The notes beneath the pieces were generated by a model. It was not told the origin of the DNA, did not search any database, and worked only from the letters and a program-made list of their open reading frames with translations. From Tannerella sp. (GTDB taxonomy: Bacteria > Bacteroidota > Bacteroidia > Bacteroidales > Tannerellaceae), in NCBI GenBank assembly GCA_031277235.1, contig JAITMT010000287.1, positions 1 to 8,247 on the forward strand: a stretch of DNA of 8,247 nucleotides. The letters are read 5' to 3'. Shown here piece by piece: positions 1 to 5,671 of this stretch (its first letter is position 1; each line of letters begins with the position of its first letter). Both the position numbers and the translations under genes were made by a program.

Positions 1-487
1 CAATCAGGTCAGGAGCGAGGGCGACAGTGTCGGGGGTGTTGTAACCTGCGTGATAAAAGGCGTGCCTGCGGGGATAGGGGAGCCGGTTTACGGCAAATTG
101 CAGTCGGCTCTGGCAGCGGCAATGCTCAGTATCAATGCAGTAAAAGGTTTTGATTTTGGCGACGGTTTCGATGCGCCGCTTTTCAAAGGATCGGAGCATA
201 ATGACGAATTTTTCAACGATAACGGTCGGATTGCAACCCATACCAACCATTCAGGCGGTATTCAGGGCGGAATCTCCAACGGACAGGACATTTATTTTCG
301 CGTAGCATTCAAGGCGACAGCAACGATTTTACGACAGCAGGAAACGGTTGATATTCAAGGGAATGACGTATCTTTTAAGGCACGTGGTCGCCATGATCCG
401 TGCGTCATTCCGCGTGCCGTTCCCATCGTCGAATCCATGGCGGCAATCGTCATCGCCGATTATATGAGGATGGCGGGGAAAGTTTAA
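1..487 (+). CDS. aroC: Chorismate synthase, C-terminal part (5' end outside window)
   Basis: Chorismate synthase converts 5-enolpyruvylshikimate-3-phosphate to chorismate, the last shared step of aromatic amino acid synthesis, using reduced FMN in the cytoplasm. The frame is open from base 2 to a TAA at 485-487, giving about 161 residues, less than half of the usual protein of roughly 350-360. Family landmarks seen in order are GDSVGG near the window edge, GIGEPVYGKL, the AVKGFDFGDGF segment, NHSGGIQGGISNG, and GRHDPCVIPRAVP followed by a helical end ending MRMAGKV. These belong to the flavin and substrate site region of the family. The GTG at 50 is internal, because the reading frame and the family sequence continue upstream of it. 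The gene converges on the ATPase gene and shares its stop region, so no separate terminator lies between them. Base composition is richer in G+C than the block to its right. Confidence 0.96.
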   Translation, partial: NQVRSEGDSVGGVVTCVIKGVPAGIGEPVYGKLQSALAAAMLSINAVKGFDFGDGFDAPLFKGSEHNDEFFNDNGRIATHTNHSGGIQGGISNGQDIYFRVAFKATATILRQQETVDIQGNDVSFKARGRHDPCVIPRAVPIVESMAAIVIADYMRMAGKV

Positions 488-1623
488 TAGTTGTCTTTCA
501 GCCACTTTTGCAAAAAACGGTCATAAAGGAAAATTTCATCTTTTTCCTGCGTCAGGAAATCCTTATCCAAAAGACCTTTTAGGGCTGCCTGCACGGAACT
601 TGCTGATTTCAAGCGATATTTACCGACGAAATTGCTTGAAGTAATATTTTTTACCTTTCCTTCCTTGGCGGTCGCAATCAGCAATTCCTTTTGTTTTTCG
701 GGCAGCCGGAAAAGCATTTCGGAATAGGAAAAGGCGTTGGATTGGATGATATAATCCACTGCATAAGAGATGTTTTCAATATCGCAGATTTCATTTTCCG
801 AAGTCATTGCAAAAAGTGTATGCAAAATTTTTTGCATATACCACGTAATGCCTTCAAAATCATCGTAAATCTTTGATATAGTGTTCTCTGTGATTGATTT
901 TTTCCGGTCGGCAAAATGTTTTTGCGCAAACCGGATATATTCGTTTTTGTCAATGCTGCCCAGATGCATCATGGATACGCTTTGATAAAAGGGGCGGGCG
1001 GCATTCAAAAACATGTTGCTGATGGAATGTCGCCGACTTCCGGCAAAAATGAAACTTGCATTTTTATTTTGCTGAATATGAGAGCGTAACAATGCTTCCA
1101 TGTTCTTTTCCGGATAATTGGCGATCTGTTGAAATTCGTCTATGGCAATCAGACACGGTTTCGACGATTTTGAAATGTACCGGAATATCTCGTCCAGCGT
1201 ATTTTCGGGATATTGTATGTCTCCCAATCCGAGATAGATATTTGGATTGCCCGATATATCGAATGAAATACCTGTTTGTAAGGACTTTACAACCGTCCAA
1301 AATTCTTCGATCGCTTTTTTTCCAAACGGTTTCAACTGTTCAAAAATCACTTTGCTGAAAATAAAAACAAAATCGCGCAAAGATTTGGTCGGATAGATAT
1401 CCACAAAGAAGGTATAATAATACTTCTTAATATCCTTATTATTAAAACAATGCAATATTAATCCGGTTTTTCCCATGCGCCGGGTTGATAGCAAAGCGAT
1501 GTTGTTACCCGAAGTTAATTCTTCGGTGATTTTTTTGCTTTCCTGTGCTCTGTCACAGAAATATTCATCTGATATATAGCCGTTTAAAATAAACGGATTC
1601 ATCTTTTCAAACATAATTATCAT
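484..1623 (-). CDS. AAA-type ATPase (ATPase_2-like) with C-terminal winged helix
   Basis: The 379-residue product resembles the stand-alone P-loop ATPases common in Bacteroidota and archaea (ATPase_2/PF01637-like); its substrate is unknown. Numbered from the first Met, the P loop is STRRMGKTG (46-54), where Ser replaces the usual first Gly. Walker B is CLIAIDEFQQI (157-167, Asp162 and Glu163). A sensor-1-like FIFAGSRR follows at 191-198 and a GITWYMQ segment, like the lid of this family, at 258-264. Residues about 308-375 look like a winged helix ending in DRFLQKWL. No signal peptide or membrane segment is visible, so it is probably cytoplasmic. The start is uncertain. In-frame ATGs lie at 1623, 1614 and 1602 with no clear Shine-Dalgarno sequence, and the longest form is reported. 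Relatives tend to start close to the NPF motif, and a -7 box sits only 13 bases upstream, so 1602 may be the true start. No partner gene is adjacent. Confidence 0.87.
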   Translation of the reverse strand: MIIMFEKMNPFILNGYISDEYFCDRAQESKKITEELTSGNNIALLSTRRMGKTGLILHCFNNKDIKKYYYTFFVDIYPTKSLRDFVFIFSKVIFEQLKPFGKKAIEEFWTVVKSLQTGISFDISGNPNIYLGLGDIQYPENTLDEIFRYISKSSKPCLIAIDEFQQIANYPEKNMEALLRSHIQQNKNASFIFAGSRRHSISNMFLNAARPFYQSVSMMHLGSIDKNEYIRFAQKHFADRKKSITENTISKIYDDFEGITWYMQKILHTLFAMTSENEICDIENISYAVDYIIQSNAFSYSEMLFRLPEKQKELLIATAKEGKVKNITSSNFVGKYRLKSASSVQAALKGLLDKDFLTQEKDEIFLYDRFLQKWLKDNY

Positions 1624-1662
1624 CTTTTAATTATGCAAAGATAATTATTGTTTTATAATTAT
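1614..1662. repeat. Four TAATTAT heptamers at exact 14-base spacing over the ATPase start
   Basis: TAATTAT occurs at 1614-1620, 1628-1634, 1642-1648 and 1656-1662, so the starts are exactly 14 bases apart. With the preceding base, three of the four are the perfect palindrome ATAATTAT (the second has T in front). The array covers the start codon and -7 box of the ATPase gene. A weaker fifth match (TAATAAA) begins at 1670, again in phase. It could be an operator array read cooperatively by one protein, or chance in A+T-rich DNA. Confidence 0.6.
1636..1643 (-). promoter_or_regulatory. Bacteroidota-type -7 box for the ATPase gene
   Basis: The minus strand reads TATCTTTG followed by CA, matching the TAnnTTTG box recognised by the Bacteroidota primary sigma factor. 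It lies 13 bases before the ATG at 1623. A transcript starting just downstream would leave almost no leader for that ATG, which is a reason to consider the in-frame ATGs at 1614 or 1602. I see no convincing TTG-type -33 element in the A+T-rich DNA upstream. Confidence 0.5.
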
Positions 1663-1687
1663 TATAAGATAATAAAAATAATTTCAG

Positions 1688-1799
1688 CGTCGTTGCGGAC
1701 TTGTTTGAAACATTGCAGACTTGTTTTGAATCGTCATTGTGGGCTTGACCCGCAATCTTCCAATAAGTGCAGTGATCCCTCGTAATCTTGGAACAAGTT
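1688..1799. repeat. Cluster of degenerate dispersed-type repeats with a hairpin
   Basis: Three related units appear around TTGCGGACTTGTTT (from 1693), TTGCAGACTTGTTTT (from 1713) and TTGTGGGCTTGACCCGCAA (from 1737). The third forms a hairpin, with ATTGTGGG at 1736-1743 pairing CCCGCAAT at 1749-1756 (one G-T pair) around a CTTGA loop. A second duplication follows. The 18-base segments from 1751 and 1781 share CG-AATCTT and AA-AAGT, 30 bases apart. The motif CGTCATTGnGGGCTTGACCCGCAA resembles palindromic repeats scattered between genes in Bacteroidota, as far as I recall. No reading frame of note crosses it. Confidence 0.6.
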
Positions 1800-1980
1800 T
1801 AAGACAGATGAAAGGCTTTTAGGACTGTCTATAATGTGTAAATCTTGCTTCAAGAGTCAGTGAAAATTTTTAAATGGACAGTCAAAAATTTATTTTCATA
1901 GAGAAATTTTGTTGCGAGAGCATAAAAATGATACTATGCTAAAATGTCTTGAACAGTTTTTTATCGTTCAAAAATATATA
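1800..1980. other. Gene-free A+T-rich stretch
   Basis: Together with the repeats before it, this makes a region of about 415 bases without a gene between the ATPase start and the lipoprotein stop. I see only small inverted repeats: AGCATA/TATGCT (1919-1924 and 1935-1940), TTGAAC/GTTCAA (1949-1954 and 1966-1971) and GACTGTC/GACAGTC (1823-1829 and 1877-1883). There is no tRNA-like fold and no credible coding frame on either strand. Confidence 0.55.
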
Positions 1981-2016
1981 AAAAAGAAGCTACTTCCATC
2001 GAAGTAACCTCTTTTT
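1981..2016 (-). terminator. Hairpin terminator after the lipoprotein gene
   Basis: Arms 1981-1996 (AAAAAGAAGCTACTTC on the + strand) and 2001-2016 (GAAGTAACCTCTTTTT) pair at 14 of 16 positions around a CATC loop. The two exceptions become G-U type pairs on one strand. On the minus strand the arm ends in a run of T about 22 bases past the lipoprotein stop, so it is a good intrinsic terminator for that gene. The symmetric A and T flanks could let it act from both sides. Confidence 0.85.
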
Positions 2017-2038
2017 GTATTGCATTTTCTTTCTACTT

Positions 2039-2875
2039 CTATTTCAATATCAAAATAGGAGGAATATTTGGACGAGGAGTAATATCAATAAGATCATCAA
2101 TAGTAGGAATGAATTTTGGGGGCGGTGGTGTCGGTATGTATCCATAATCATAAAAATCAATAAAAGCATTACAATAGTCTGAATTAGCGGTAAAGTACCA
2201 ATCATACCAACCTGATTTATTTATATTCTGACTGTTGTTCCATAGCATCATGGTTCCATTTATAACTGACCCACTTCGAGCTGTATAAGCGTAAGAAGTT
2301 GATTTATCAGATGCCAGTTTGCCTGTATGACATGATATATATATAGAATATGGTCCTTGTCCGTTAGAATTCATTTGAAAATCCATATATACAGTAGGAC
2401 CACCTTGAAAATCACATACACCTCCTCCATTTACCGGCGAGTTTATAGAACCTCTAAAAGTTTTTCCTGTACTGCGGAGAGTTACATCATCATTTACGGG
2501 ATTTTCTTTTTCAATGCCAAAAGTCTCAAATACGCCCTCTTTGTTGTCTATAAATATATATTGTTCGCGTCCAATAAGTATATTGAAATCAGCCTTATTT
2601 TGACTCCAATATTCCTTTATCTTTTGATTGTCCGCGTTCAATGATTCGGCAAAGACTTTCACGTTCTCGGCGCTGATACCCAATGAATCTATCTGCTTTT
2701 CAAAGATGTTTAACACATATCCGTCAGCAGACACATCCACAAATTGTTCCAACAGTTTCCTGTCCTCTTCATAAGTCCTAAATTGGACTTTTTCTTCGTA
2801 CTCGAAAGTACAACTCTGCATACTGATTACTATGCACGCAAGTGCATATAACCATTTGAAATTTACTTTTTTCAT
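2039..2875 (-). CDS. Putative lipoprotein of unknown function, proline-rich C-terminus
   Basis: I do not recognise this 278-residue protein. It begins with a lipoprotein-type signal (charged MKKVNFK, hydrophobic core 8-18, then MQSC with Cys22). Met and Gln before the cysteine are a relaxed lipobox, so anchoring is likely but not certain. Residues 23-130 are charged and probably helical (acidic EYEE soon after the cysteine, then heptad-like stretches). Residues 135-245 are rich in Gly, Asn, Ser, Tyr and Trp and look like a beta-structured periplasmic or surface domain with Cys154, Cys182 and Cys235. The tail from about 247 is proline-rich (TPPPPKF, then PRPNIPP). The ATG at 2875 is preceded by an A-rich AAAGAAA with no strong Shine-Dalgarno. 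It has its own -7 box and terminator, so it is probably a single-gene unit. It lies directly downstream of the small winged-helix gene, its likely regulator. Confidence 0.85.
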   Translation of the reverse strand: MKKVNFKWLYALACIVISMQSCTFEYEEKVQFRTYEEDRKLLEQFVDVSADGYVLNIFEKQIDSLGISAENVKVFAESLNADNQKIKEYWSQNKADFNILIGREQYIFIDNKEGVFETFGIEKENPVNDDVTLRSTGKTFRGSINSPVNGGGVCDFQGGPTVYMDFQMNSNGQGPYSIYISCHTGKLASDKSTSYAYTARSGSVINGTMMLWNNSQNINKSGWYDWYFTANSDYCNAFIDFYDYGYIPTPPPPKFIPTIDDLIDITPRPNIPPILILK

Positions 2876-2953
2876 TTTCTTTAAAAATTTAAATAATTTG
2901 ATTTTTTGTTAATAACTCTTTGTAACTTTTTTGCATGCTATAAAATTACGCAG

Positions 2954-2961
2954 CAAAGGTA
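2954..2961 (-). promoter_or_regulatory. -7 box for the lipoprotein gene
   Basis: The minus strand reads TACCTTTG followed by CTGCG, an exact TAnnTTTG match of the form common in Bacteroidota. It lies 78 bases upstream of the ATG at 2875, giving a leader of roughly 70 bases. No TTTG stands at the expected -33 distance. That space is occupied by the inverted repeat 2969-2991, and the nearest TTTG on the minus strand (2993-2996) is too far away. Confidence 0.6.
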
Positions 2962-2968
2962 ACGCGAG

Positions 2969-2991
2969 TTTTTCCGCTTTTTGCGGAAAAA
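2969..2991. repeat. Perfect inverted repeat upstream of the lipoprotein promoter
   Basis: TTTTTCCGC (2969-2977) and GCGGAAAAA (2983-2991) are perfect 9-base arms around a TTTTT spacer. It starts 5 bases after the stop of the winged-helix gene and ends 7 bases before the lipoprotein -7 box, covering its -33 region. On the minus strand no T-run follows the hairpin, so it is a poor intrinsic terminator. An operator for the adjacent DNA-binding protein, or a combined terminator and operator, fits the position better. Confidence 0.65.
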
Positions 2992-2996
2992 TCAAA

Positions 2997-3239
2997 TTAT
3001 TTTTTAATTTCAAAAGAAAAATCAATTTTTATCACAAAATCATTGGCATAATAGTAAGTTTCTCTTAATCTATCATACTTAATATCAGCACCATAATCTT
3101 TAACCTCATTAATCAGTTTATAGAGTTGTGTCTTTTTTAAGTTGAGTTTCTTTGCAAATGTGTCGCAATCCCCTGTCGCTTCTCTTTTGATCAACTCATG
3201 AAAGTACTCAAGTCTCAATTTCTGTTCAAAAATCCTCAT
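2997..3239 (-). CDS. Small winged-helix DNA-binding protein, putative regulator
   Basis: This gene encodes an 80-residue protein with the layout of a single HTH_11/DeoR-like winged helix. An amphipathic helix spans about 3-19 (IFEQKLRLEYFHELIKRE). A GDCDTFAKKLNL segment (23-34) forms helix 2 and its turn. A recognition-type helix KKTQLYKLINEVKDYG lies at 35-50, followed by a beta wing IKYDRLRETYYY at 53-64. There is no ligand or effector domain and no signal peptide. I chose the ATG at 3239 because AGGAA stands 7 bases upstream. A longer form would need a TTG at 3263 and would swallow that site. Its close downstream neighbour is the lipoprotein gene, with an inverted repeat between them, so local regulation is plausible but inferred. 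Small proteins of this type are common in Bacteroidota, and I cannot give a specific family name. Confidence 0.8.
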   Translation of the reverse strand: MRIFEQKLRLEYFHELIKREATGDCDTFAKKLNLKKTQLYKLINEVKDYGADIKYDRLRETYYYANDFVIKIDFSFEIKK

Positions 3240-3246
3240 AGCATAA

Positions 3247-3251
3247 TTCCT
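3247..3251 (-). promoter_or_regulatory. Ribosome binding site of the winged-helix gene
   Basis: AGGAA on the minus strand, 7 bases before the ATG at 3239. This is a rare clear Shine-Dalgarno sequence in the window and fixes the start. It stands 4 bases after a 7-base-pair hairpin (3256-3276), so it could be controlled by folding of the leader. Confidence 0.65.
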
Positions 3252-3255
3252 GTTT

Positions 3256-3447
3256 ACTTTCAAGTCCCATGAAAGTCTTTTAATGATAAAAAGCGTGGGA
3301 CATCACTCTATTTTACTTTCCGGCCTTAGGAAAAACCACTGTACCAAATAGGTAAACCCACGCCGTGAAGCGTGAGCGCCTGTTTTATCCTTGGTACTAC
3401 TGAAATTTCCTAAGTTTCGAAAGTAAGAATAAAAGCTAACGCTTTTT
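3256..3447 (-). ncRNA. Candidate structured RNA / 5' leader of the winged-helix gene
   Basis: Nested complementary arms (given as + coordinates) are: P0, 3288-3296 with 3439-3447 (9 pairs); P1, 3306-3320 with 3419-3434 (15 pairs and one bulge at 3427); P2, 3325-3333 with 3406-3414 (9 pairs); P3, 3341-3347 with 3391-3397 (7 pairs); and an apical stem, 3357-3363 with 3370-3376. Read as minus-strand RNA, P1 contains two U-G pairs and the apical stem one. On the plus strand these three would be A-C mismatches, so the minus strand is favoured. A separate 7-pair hairpin (3256-3262 with 3270-3276) lies between this fold and AGGAA. I do not recognise it as a known Rfam family. It may be a cis-regulatory leader, a free small RNA ending in the U-run at 3292-3288, or a palindromic mobile repeat. 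No clear -7 box was found upstream. Confidence 0.55.
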
Positions 3448-3548
3448 GTATTAATATTGTATATTTTAACTCATATCATTTTATATATATTTGTACTTCA
3501 TAAGAAAAATAATTTTTTATCATCAAAAGAAGATCGGATTTTTACTCT

Positions 3549-4979
3549 CTATTTCACAACCGGATAATTCTTAATTTCGTACATTCCCGTTTTATGCCTT
3601 TCTTCTAATGATTTTTTGTCAAAATTATAGTTTTTATTAACAATTTTGGCATTTCTGGCTTCTACATACTGTTCACCGGTAATTTGTTCCAACGCTCTTC
3701 CCAACAAGGGATCTTTTTCATCTCCAAACTGAAACAGGTTGAAATAATTTTCTTCTGCCTGTATTTTCGGAAGAATTCCCCCCTCAAAATTACTTTTATT
3801 CTTATTATCAAATCTATAAGACATTGCGTAAGAGCCCCAATTGGAAACCGCATCAAAATAGCCTTCTTTGTAATCAGAGCCTTCGTAAAGCATCGGGATA
3901 GAGTAAATATAACCGCCATAATACTTTCCGGCTGTTTCATTTCCTATTTCTATCAAATCTAAATATGGCATTAATCCCAAAATTGTTGCTTCCGAAGCAG
4001 AGGCAGTAAATTCGGAAGTTAAAACAAAAAGTCTTTTTAGATTCATATTTACGGACAAAGTATCAATGAAATACTCATTCAAATCTTCACCCCTTTCTTT
4101 CCAATATTGAGTAAACCAGTTATTCCATTTTTGAGTTAAATAGATGTCTTTGTTCCTGACAGCGGTAAAAGGAGCTAAAATACTGCTTAAAATTCTTGCA
4201 GAATTTGAACTTCCTCCTCCATTATATCGTAAATCAAGTACGACATCAGTGGCTCCCTGTAATTTGTATTTGGTAAATGTGCTAATTAAATCATTATCAG
4301 AAAGTTCCTGATAATCGGTATAACAAAGATATGCTATTTTGTGATTGCCTTTTATAATTACCGAATCTTTTACAATCGGATTCAGATACATTTCAACGGC
4401 TGTCATGCTGACCGTTTCGTTGCTGGTATAGATAGAATTATCCTCACCGATATAACCTTTCGTAATCTTTATGTTTGAAGAATTGTAAAAGTTGTTATAG
4501 TTAGAGTCGGTTATATCGGAATCATTGATTTTCACCAGAATATCGCCTCTTTTCAAGCCGGATTTTTCCGCAGGCGTATTAGGATGTATGTACAAGATGA
4601 TGGCAAAATAGGTTCCTGTGTTTGAAAATCTTCCTCTTATCAATTCATAGCCATAGGAAGTTGTTACCCCGATGACTTGCTCAAAAATGGCGTCAATGTC
4701 ATCCGTAAGCCACGACCAGTAGTCTTTTTCATAAATAAATTCGTCAAATAATTCGTGAGGGTCTTTATAGTCCTTATACGTTTGTTCATAATTGTTCCAA
4801 TTTGTTTCTGACTCCCACAAATAAAATTGATGTAAATAGTCCAAAATAAATCTATTTACTTTTACCGTATCGCTTTCTGTTGTAACGACAGGTTTTTCGA
4901 TGTCTTCATCATCCTTATCCTTGCAACCTGCAAAAAACAGGAAACTTATACTTAATAAACTAAATATCAACTTTTTCAT
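3549..4979 (-). CDS. S41-family (C-terminal processing type) peptidase, lipoprotein
   Basis: A 476-residue Ser-Lys peptidase related to CtpA/Prc, expected to act on protein substrates at the cell envelope. From the ATG at 4979 it has a signal peptide (KKLIFSLLSISFLFFAGC) with lipid-accepting Cys19. The following KDKDDED is an acidic run like the Bacteroidota lipoprotein export signal, so surface display is likely. Residues 35-115 match the S41 N-terminal helical region (RFILDYLHQFYLWE). About 120-200 is a PDZ-like domain with NTPAEKSGLKRGD at 134-146. The catalytic part carries DVVLDLRYNGGG (245-256), TASASE with Ser327, and ETAGK with Lys352, 25 residues apart as in E. coli Prc. An upstream in-frame start at 5024 was rejected, since it would put 15 polar residues before the signal. 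No Shine-Dalgarno sequence is evident. The gene stands alone, and its substrate is unknown. Confidence 0.93.
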   Translation of the reverse strand: MKKLIFSLLSISFLFFAGCKDKDDEDIEKPVVTTESDTVKVNRFILDYLHQFYLWESETNWNNYEQTYKDYKDPHELFDEFIYEKDYWSWLTDDIDAIFEQVIGVTTSYGYELIRGRFSNTGTYFAIILYIHPNTPAEKSGLKRGDILVKINDSDITDSNYNNFYNSSNIKITKGYIGEDNSIYTSNETVSMTAVEMYLNPIVKDSVIIKGNHKIAYLCYTDYQELSDNDLISTFTKYKLQGATDVVLDLRYNGGGSSNSARILSSILAPFTAVRNKDIYLTQKWNNWFTQYWKERGEDLNEYFIDTLSVNMNLKRLFVLTSEFTASASEATILGLMPYLDLIEIGNETAGKYYGGYIYSIPMLYEGSDYKEGYFDAVSNWGSYAMSYRFDNKNKSNFEGGILPKIQAEENYFNLFQFGDEKDPLLGRALEQITGEQYVEARNAKIVNKNYNFDKKSLEERHKTGMYEIKNYPVVK

Positions 4980-5035
4980 ATCTTTAAATACTTTTTTGTT
5001 ATATATAAAACTTTCAAATCTCAAATCTTTTTAAC

Positions 5036-5057
5036 GGGCAAACACACAGGTTTGCCC
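5036..5057. repeat. Inverted repeat of GTAGGGGC type
   Basis: GGGCAAAC (5036-5043) and GTTTGCCC (5050-5057) form a perfect 8-pair hairpin between the rlmH stop and the S41 gene. On the minus strand the unit reads GTAGGGGCAAAC, a pattern seen in short dispersed palindromic repeats of several bacterial phyla. It follows the rlmH stop by 10 bases and may help end transcription, though no clean T-run follows. Confidence 0.6.
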
Positions 5058-5067
5058 CTACTAACGA

Positions 5068-5544
5068 CTATCCTCCATGATGATACTTTTCGCCCCGCAG
5101 AATCGTCATGGCGCGGTACAACTGCTCTGTAAAAACCGCCCGTATCATCGGATGCGAAAACGTCATCCGGCTCATGGATAACTGCCCGTCAGCCCTTTGG
5201 TAAACCGCTTCGCTGAATCCGAACGCGCCGCCGACCACAAAGATAAGCCTTTTTTGCACAATATGCAACTTTTTTTCTAAAAATTGCGCAAACTGCATGG
5301 AAGTCATCTCTTTACCGCGTTCGTCGAGCAACACGACGTAATCGCCAGCTTGCAGGGCGTTGAGTATCAAACGTCCTTCCTGCTCCTTATGTTGTTCTTC
5401 GGTCAGGTTTTTGGCGTTTTTTACGTCGGGAACGGCGACCGTTTCAAACGTCAGATAATGTTTCAATCTGCCCGCATATTCTTCCGTTGCGTCGTTCCAG
5501 AAACCGGCGTCGGTTCTGCCCACTGTCAGCAATATCACTTTCAC
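5068..5544 (-). CDS. rlmH: 23S rRNA (pseudouridine-1915-N3)-methyltransferase RlmH
   Basis: RlmH is a SPOUT-class (knotted) enzyme that uses S-adenosylmethionine to methylate pseudouridine 1915 in helix 69 of 23S rRNA on the assembled ribosome. The 158-residue product is close to the usual 155-160. It starts KVILLTVGRTD and contains EEYAGRLKHY (21-30), VVLLDERGKEM (70-80), the glycine-rich cofactor loop FVVGGAFGFSEAVY (102-115), LSMSRMTFSHPMIR (122-135) and the C-terminal EQLYRAMTILRGEKYHH (140-156) that closes the knot. I chose the GTG at 5544 because family members begin right at this beta strand. An ATG at 5595 would add 17 residues that do not belong to the family. The gene is divergent from the toxin-antitoxin pair and richer in G+C than the S41 gene behind it. 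Confidence 0.95.
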   Translation of the reverse strand: MKVILLTVGRTDAGFWNDATEEYAGRLKHYLTFETVAVPDVKNAKNLTEEQHKEQEGRLILNALQAGDYVVLLDERGKEMTSMQFAQFLEKKLHIVQKRLIFVVGGAFGFSEAVYQRADGQLSMSRMTFSHPMIRAVFTEQLYRAMTILRGEKYHHGG

Positions 5545-5635
5545 TTTTCGTGTCGTTTGCGGCGGTAAATGTACGAACAATTTATAAAAATACATAAAAT
5601 TCCTGAAAAAATTTTTTCATTGTCTCAAAAAAGCC

Positions 5636-5643
5636 TATCTTCG
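5636..5643 (+). promoter_or_regulatory. Probable -7 box for the toxin-antitoxin/nadC unit
   Basis: TATCTTCG followed by CACC is one base off TAnnTTTG and lies 28 bases before the antitoxin ATG. A TTG at 5620-5622 is nearer than the usual -33 spacing, so the match is only suggestive. No palindromic operator, as expected for antitoxin autoregulation, is obvious beside it. Confidence 0.4.
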
Positions 5644-5671
5644 CACCATCAAAACTTAAATTAGACAGGCA

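Noticed and set aside
527..548. Hairpin AGGAAAA/TTTTCCT as a terminator for aroC
   Set aside because: Only 7 mostly A-T pairs with an 8-base loop and no T-run after it, and it lies inside the ATPase coding sequence.
3240..3263. TTG start for the winged-helix gene
   Set aside because: The ATG at 3239 has AGGAA 7 bases upstream, and the TTG would place that site within the coding sequence.
3486..3493. TATATTTG on the plus strand, a perfect TAnnTTTG box
   Set aside because: It points into the 3' end of the S41 gene with no plus-strand gene behind it and no correctly spaced -33 element, so it is probably chance in A+T-rich DNA.
1624..3548. Possible insertion sequence or CRISPR array in the gene-poor A+T-rich parts
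   Set aside because: No transposase frame, no terminal inverted repeat pair with target duplication, and no evenly spaced 25-40 base repeats; the repeats present are short and diverged.
4980..5024. Longer N-terminus for the S41 peptidase
   Set aside because: The extra 15 residues are polar and would bury the lipoprotein signal peptide; the ATG at 4979 gives a normal signal.
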